DNA from: Nitrosomonas supralitoralis
Lineage (GTDB): Bacteria; Pseudomonadota; Gammaproteobacteria; Burkholderiales; Nitrosomonadaceae
DNA length: 64,000 nt
Direction of reading: 5' to 3'
NCBI RefSeq assembly: GCF_003011925.2
Contig: NZ_PXXU01000001.1
Location: 107,564-171,563, forward strand
Shown here piece after piece: positions 59,380 to 64,000 of this stretch (positions within the stretch are counted from its first letter, which is position 1; each line of letters opens with the position of its first letter). Made by a program: the position numbers and the translations under genes. Below the pieces are notes generated by a model. That model did no database searches. It was not told where the DNA came from and was given only the letters and a program-made list of their open reading frames with translations.

Positions 59380-61932
59380 ATGTTTCCGCGTACTGCTTTT
59401 ACCATCACTGTCAATCCTAAAATTCCACCGCGCCTTAAACGTCTGGAAGAATTGGCCAATAACCTTTGGTATAGCTGGGATCGGTCCACGCGTACACTGT
59501 TTTCCCGACTTGATCCGCATTTATGGGAAGCCGTCGGCCATAATCCAAAAGCATTTCTAAAGCGCGTGGACGAATCAGCGCTCATCAAGGCCGCAGAAGA
59601 TCGTTCTTTTCTTACTACTTACAATAGCATTTTGTCCTCATATGACTCTTATCACGATGCATCGACAGCACCCAGTAATGAAGGATTAGATCCGCAAGAA
59701 CAGATTGCCTATTTCTGTTTTGAATTCGGTTTTCACGAAAGCCTGCCCATTTATTCGGGAGGCCTGGGTATCCTGGCAGGCGATCATTGCAAGGCAGCCA
59801 GTGATTTACACCTTCCATTTGTAGCGATTGGCTTACTGTATCGACAAGGATATTTTTCTCAAACTATCGATAGTCTGGGTAATCAGCAAGTCACCTACAC
59901 TGTTTCGAACTTTGATGATTTTCCAGTCACCCCGGTATCGCGAGAGGATGGCTCGAGTTTGCAAATCAAAGTTCCCTTGCCGCATCGCGATGTCACTCTT
60001 AAAGTATGGCAGGCAAAAATAGGTCATGTCACATTATTTCTGATGGATGCCGATTTGCCGGAAAATTCTCCACAGGACCGTTATATTACGCACAACCTCT
60101 ATGGCGGTGACAAAGTCATGCGTATAGAGCAAGAAATTATTCTGGGTATGGGTGGAGTGCGCATTCTACAAGCTCTCGGGATCAAACCCACGATATGGCA
60201 TATTAATGAAGGTCACGCTGCTTTTATGATTTTGGAGCGCATTCACTCACTGGTACAACAAGGACTCGACTTCGCCAGCGCCTTGGAAAGTGTCGCAGTC
60301 AATACGGTTTTCACGACTCACACAGCGGTACCTGCAGGCCATGATCATTTCAGCAAAGAAATGATGCATACCTATTTTGACAATTTTTACCGCAGCCTCA
60401 ATATTACACATGAAGAATTCATGGCGCTGGGCCATATACCCGGCAGTCCGGATTTCAATATGACAGCGCTGGCAATCCACGGCTCACGTACTCATAACGG
60501 TGTCAGCAAGATACACGGAGATGTTTCTGCAAACATTTGCCGGGATTTGTGGCCACAAATTGAGCCGGAAGAAAATCCGATCTCCTATGTTACCAATGGT
60601 GTTCATGTTCCTACCTTTCTTGCGCAGGAATGGTCTGATTTGTTTGATCGATATCTGGGCCATGAGTGGCGCAACAAATTGTGCGATATTGACTACTGGT
60701 CGCGCATTGACGAAATACCGAATCATTTGTTCTGGAGCGTACGACAATCATTGAAATCGCAGTTGTTTTATGGCATCCGTTCACGTATTAGCGAGCAGAA
60801 CGCCAGGAATCGCGGCTCAGATGCGCATCTTGATCGGCTGTTGAAATTTGTCGACCCCATCAATCCGAACATTCTGACATTAGGTTTTGCACGACGTTTC
60901 GCCACCTATAAGCGCGCCACATTGTTATTCCATAATCTCGATTGGCTGCGAAAAATTATTCATGATCAGGAACGACCCGTACTACTTTTGTTTGCTGGCA
61001 AGGCACACCCCGCAGATGTTCCAGGACAGGACCTGATCCGGGACATCAGTCAGATTGCACATTCTCCTGAATTTGAAGGACGTCTTTTATTGATAGAGGG
61101 TTATGATTTGCGCCTCGCCCGACGCTTGGTCTCCGGAGTCGATGTCTGGCTTAACAACCCAATATATCCATTGGAGGCCAGCGGCACTTCCGGCATGAAA
61201 GCCGGAATTAATGGTGCGATTAACCTTAGCGTACTGGATGGTTGGTGGGGAGAAGGCTACGATGGAAAAAATGGCTGGGCAATCAAACCGGGACTCGAAA
61301 ATATGGAAGGAGCATTGCGTGATCAGGAAGAAAGCCGGGCACTCTATGAAATCCTCCAGGACCAGGTAATTCCTCAATATTACAACCATGGCAAGCTCGG
61401 CTATTCGCCAGAGTGGGTAAGAATGGCCAAGCATTCGATGATGTCTCTACTACCTCGTTACAGCGCAACTCGCATGGTCGACGAATATGTGACAAAATTT
61501 TATCGTTCGGCCAGTCGCAAGGGCATGTCCTATGCAGCAAACGACTTTTCAGACGCAAAAATATTAGCCAAGTGGAAGACCAAAATAAAACATGCATGGC
61601 ATGGTGTTACATTACGCCGTCTGGACACGCCTTGTGAGCGCATTCATTTTAATGAAAATCTGAATTTCAAGGTAGCCGCAAATCTTCACGATCTGTCCCC
61701 GGATGACGTCGTCGTTGAGCTGCTGATATGTCGCCAATTTAAAACGACCAAGCTAGGCAATTTCAATCATTTCAAGTTTGAATTCACGGGCACTAAGGAT
61801 TCGCACGAACATATATTCGAACTTAAACTGACTCCGGAATTATGTGGCAAACAGGAATATTTCATTCGCATTCACCCTTACCATTCGTTGCTCACTCACC
61901 CCCTCGAAATGGGTTTGATGGTATGGCTGTAA
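59380..61932 (+). CDS. glgP: Alpha-glucan phosphorylase (GlgP family)
   Basis: 850 residues. An N-terminal DUF3417-like segment (RLKRLEELANNLWYSWDRST) precedes the phosphorylase core: FEFGFHESLPIYSGGLGILA, HINEGHAAFMILERIHSLV, YVTNGVHVPTFLAQEWSDLF, and the pyridoxal-phosphate lysine in EASGTSGMKAGINGA (Lys607). It releases glucose-1-phosphate from glycogen or maltodextrin. AAGGAGA is well placed before the ATG. This is the short GlgP type found in many bacteria and archaea rather than the E. coli GlgP/MalP type. Confidence 0.93.
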   Translation: MFPRTAFTITVNPKIPPRLKRLEELANNLWYSWDRSTRTLFSRLDPHLWEAVGHNPKAFLKRVDESALIKAAEDRSFLTTYNSILSSYDSYHDASTAPSNEGLDPQEQIAYFCFEFGFHESLPIYSGGLGILAGDHCKAASDLHLPFVAIGLLYRQGYFSQTIDSLGNQQVTYTVSNFDDFPVTPVSREDGSSLQIKVPLPHRDVTLKVWQAKIGHVTLFLMDADLPENSPQDRYITHNLYGGDKVMRIEQEIILGMGGVRILQALGIKPTIWHINEGHAAFMILERIHSLVQQGLDFASALESVAVNTVFTTHTAVPAGHDHFSKEMMHTYFDNFYRSLNITHEEFMALGHIPGSPDFNMTALAIHGSRTHNGVSKIHGDVSANICRDLWPQIEPEENPISYVTNGVHVPTFLAQEWSDLFDRYLGHEWRNKLCDIDYWSRIDEIPNHLFWSVRQSLKSQLFYGIRSRISEQNARNRGSDAHLDRLLKFVDPINPNILTLGFARRFATYKRATLLFHNLDWLRKIIHDQERPVLLLFAGKAHPADVPGQDLIRDISQIAHSPEFEGRLLLIEGYDLRLARRLVSGVDVWLNNPIYPLEASGTSGMKAGINGAINLSVLDGWWGEGYDGKNGWAIKPGLENMEGALRDQEESRALYEILQDQVIPQYYNHGKLGYSPEWVRMAKHSMMSLLPRYSATRMVDEYVTKFYRSASRKGMSYAANDFSDAKILAKWKTKIKHAWHGVTLRRLDTPCERIHFNENLNFKVAANLHDLSPDDVVVELLICRQFKTTKLGNFNHFKFEFTGTKDSHEHIFELKLTPELCGKQEYFIRIHPYHSLLTHPLEMGLMVWL

Positions 61933-61982
61933 GATGTTAATTCAAAGCATTTACTTGCCATTTAGATTCTTTATGAGCAAAC

Positions 61983-62366
61983 ATGATGAATCATAACCCC
62001 GTCGACTGGCTTGAAATTTATGTGCAAGATATGGACCGGGCCAAGCATTTTTATGTATAGGTTTTTCAAGTAAAGTTGAAACGTTTAAACAGCGCTGCAG
62101 AGATGAAAAATAGAGCTGTGGAGCTTTCCGATGAAAATGGCCAGATGGGAGCGCCTGGAGCGCTGGTTAAAATGAAAAATGGCCCCGGTGGTGGAAACGG
62201 CGTACTCATCTATTTTACCGGTGCGGATTGTAATGTTGAAGCTGAACGCGCAGTCGCTACCGGCGGGCACATTGTGCGTGTGAAAATGCCGATTGGACAA
62301 TATGGTTTTATTGCGTTGATTCTTGATACGTAAGGCAATAAGATCGGCTTGTACTTCATGCAATGA
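61983..62366 (+). pseudogene. VOC (glyoxalase-fold) family pseudogene
   Basis: One frame reads MMNHNPVDWLEIYVQDMDRA then KHFYV, a TAG stop (62058-62060), and on through FQVKLKRLNSAAEMKNRAVE, GALVKMKNGPGGGNGVLIYF and MPIGQYGFIALILDT to a TAA (62331-62333), then GNKIGLYFMQ and a final TGA. From memory the pattern matches VOC proteins that end ...DTEGNxIGLHSM, so the TAA replaces a Glu codon. Two in-frame stops and no shift in between indicate a recently inactivated gene; a start downstream of the TAG is unlikely to give a fold. Confidence 0.7.
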
Positions 62367-62593
62367 TAATCGCATAATCAGACTGCAAGGATATGACTTC
62401 TGATCACCAAATCTTGCTTTTACGAAGTGGCATTTTCATTGTGTCCGATCAGTTATTCTTCCGATTTATTGAAATTCAGCATTGTCGAGCTAAGCCCATC
62501 AATCCCTACCAATGCGCAACCCATTGCAATGGCAGGATATTTAACCCATTCCGATAAATATTGCTTAGTTGTATTCGAATCACGATCCCGACA

Positions 62594-62627
62594 ATAAAAA
62601 AGCCACAGGAAAAACTTCACCTGTGAC
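62594..62627 (-). terminator. Rho-independent terminator of the PEP-CTERM gene
   Basis: On the minus strand a stem CACAGG/CCTGTG (62620-62625 with 62604-62609), extended by neighbouring pairs, is followed by GGC and a T-rich run (62594-62601). It lies 34 bases after the stop of the PEP-CTERM gene. Confidence 0.7.
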
Positions 62628-62660
62628 TCAAAATTACGAGTTAGAAACTAATTATAATTA

Positions 62661-63191
62661 TTATACTGGTTGTCGGCGTCGCAATGAAAAGCCAATTAAC
62701 CCTAATCCGGCTAATAACATCGCATAGGTTTCAGGTTCTGGAACTGGGGAAATATAGGAATCTATTGTATAGGAGCCCCCTTTCGATCCTAAAACAGTGC
62801 CTGTAATTTCATAATAATAGTTACCGGGTCCCAGACTGCCAAAATCCATACCTACTGATGAAGAGTCAAATGTAAAAGAACCTAAAGAGGCGTCATTAGT
62901 GTAGTTACCATCTACACTGGTTTCCTTCCATAACTGTAAGGAAGAGCCATTAATATTAAATTTTCCGAAATCATTAGTGACTGCAATAGACACGAGATCA
63001 TTCCAGCTAACCAAGTTAAAGGTAAATATGTGATCAAACGAACCAGCACTGGATCCCAGCAGTACGCTTGCATGCTCAACAGGATCGTCGTGAACACCCC
63101 AATTGCCCATCACAGTCGGTGCTGCGTGAGTAACACCACTAGCCATCAGAGCTGCAGCTGCTAATAGTTTCAGTTTAAAGCTGTTTTTCAT
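62661..63191 (-). CDS. FxDxF-type PEP-CTERM protein
   Basis: 176 residues from the ATG at 63191, chosen because GGAG (63198-63201) lies six bases upstream; an in-frame ATG four codons earlier lacks this. A signal peptide (KLKLLAAAALMASGVTHAAP) is followed by a beta-rich domain with the FDHIFTF motif (FxDxF group). The C-terminus PVPEPETYAMLLAGLGLIGF plus SLRRR is a canonical PEP-CTERM sorting signal processed by an exosortase, so the protein is probably exported and linked to exopolysaccharide. No exosortase gene is in the window. Confidence 0.9.
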   Translation of the reverse strand: MKNSFKLKLLAAAALMASGVTHAAPTVMGNWGVHDDPVEHASVLLGSSAGSFDHIFTFNLVSWNDLVSIAVTNDFGKFNINGSSLQLWKETSVDGNYTNDASLGSFTFDSSSVGMDFGSLGPGNYYYEITGTVLGSKGGSYTIDSYISPVPEPETYAMLLAGLGLIGFSLRRRQPV

Positions 63192-63203
63192 TTGAATCTC
63201 CAA

Positions 63204-64000
63204 TAGAGTAAAATAAGAAATATATTAAGAAATCAACCGTCTTGGACTTACTTAGAATTTAATGCAGCACAGATGCCATTCTAGGTTCATTATTTAATTG
63301 AATCTATAGGAAGTTCTTCCTTATTTACTACTATATCCGTATAGTCTTGTTTAGTACAATCATCCTGACTTTATTAGTCTATATTAGATTAATCAATCAG
63401 ATACAAAATATCGTTCAACGAGTTGTTGGAATCAATAATCATCAAATAATATTAACAGTCACTCTGGCATTTACAACTCCGATTGTTATTTCTTGCCAAT
63501 CAATGATGATTTTGTAACGTATTGAATTATCTTTTCAACGAAAACGCGGCCAGATTTCAATTTGATCTTATGCCGTGAGATAGCCCAGTACCGCATAACT
63601 CGTCGGGCTACAGCGTTTGGTTAGCTCAGACTGAAACTTGCCAGGAGGTTATCTCTAATACTCTGACGATCCCTAATCATAATTAAGCTCATCAAAATTG
63701 AAACTTCACACTGACTCACGCCAATTAAAAACTTTCTGAACGTAAGTCATTTGTCTGACTGAAAACAGATTCACGTTTTAGAGTTTTTTTCTGCTTGATT
63801 AATACTGCTTACCTAACCCAGAAATATTATCCATCAACTGGCTTGATGGATTTTCCTGGCCAAAAAATTAAATATATCACCTTGCTCGCACACAAAATCG
63901 AGTTTTGCTCATTTCTTACAGGGACAAATTCAGGACAAAAAGCCCAGAAAAAAAGTTCAATTGTAACTTATATAAGTATTTGTTTCTGACTACCATTTAA
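63204..64000. other. Intergenic region to the window end, no gene supported
   Basis: About 800 AT-rich bases with no convincing gene. The first 200 bases should contain the promoter of the PEP-CTERM gene (minus strand), but I see no clear boxes. A perfect hairpin ATCCATCAA-ctggc-TTGATGGAT with a trailing TTT lies at 63829-63852 and could be a terminator for a gene beyond the window. Confidence 0.5.

Noticed and set aside
62450..62590. Minus-strand open stretch reading YLSEWVKYPAIAMGCALVG then IDGLSSTMLNFNKSEE
   Set aside because: Protein-like, but no start codon with a ribosome-binding site precedes it and I recognise no family; may be a gene fragment.
63795..63989. 64-codon open frame near the window end
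   Set aside because: AT-rich, no ribosome-binding site, no recognisable motif, and it overlaps a hairpin.

Overview
The window looks like chromosome of an AT-leaning betaproteobacterium, most likely a Nitrosomonas relative. This is inferred from the protein types (ratA/rnfH divergent from smpB, CtaA, PEP-CTERM, DUF4124 and TIGR04211 proteins, and an encapsulated-ferritin remnant); no marker gene confirms it. No rRNA, tRNA or CRISPR array was seen.

Layout. 1-15.2 kb is housekeeping: recQ (cut by the window start), glnA, two DUF4124 proteins, xthA, a DinG/YoaA helicase, rnfH-ratA, smpB, ctaA, a two-gene beta-oxidation operon, an ArsC/Spx-like protein and a cupin. 15.3-22.2 kb holds an alpha/beta-hydrolase lipoprotein, a decayed stretch, an SH3/coiled-coil membrane protein, sdhCDA without an adjacent sdhB, and a DUF6279 lipoprotein. 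22.7-26.6 kb carries a subtilase with RTX repeats and a RAYT-type Y1 transposase gene between inverted repeats.

26.7-56.6 kb, all on the minus strand, is the main feature: an extracellular contractile injection system (eCIS, Afp/PVC-like). In transcription order it encodes a DUF4255 sheath terminator, an unknown protein, sheath, two tube proteins, DUF5908, a LysM hub protein, a VgrG-like spike, PAAR tip, gp25, a large gp6/J baseplate protein, a fibre-like protein, a small unknown, a second large baseplate protein, a tape-measure protein, an AAA+ ATPase, a membrane-anchored GH18-like protein, a methyltransferase and two DUF4157-leader cargo genes. Three things stand out. The tape-measure gene contains 2.95 copies of a 1059-bp repeat that look identical. 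The larger cargo gene (DUF4157 leader plus glycerophosphodiesterase fold) is put out of frame at a run of nine G, so it may be switchable. The second cargo gene is broken and lacks a toxin domain, and a GIY-YIG nuclease remnant lies just beyond it.

56.6-64 kb returns to ordinary genes: a DUF853 HerA-like ATPase, glucokinase, an alpha-glucan phosphorylase, a VOC pseudogene with two in-frame stops, and a PEP-CTERM protein. A 26-codon remnant of an encapsulated-ferritin gene, with its ribosome-binding site intact but its start codon changed to ATA, lies at 4.6-4.7 kb.
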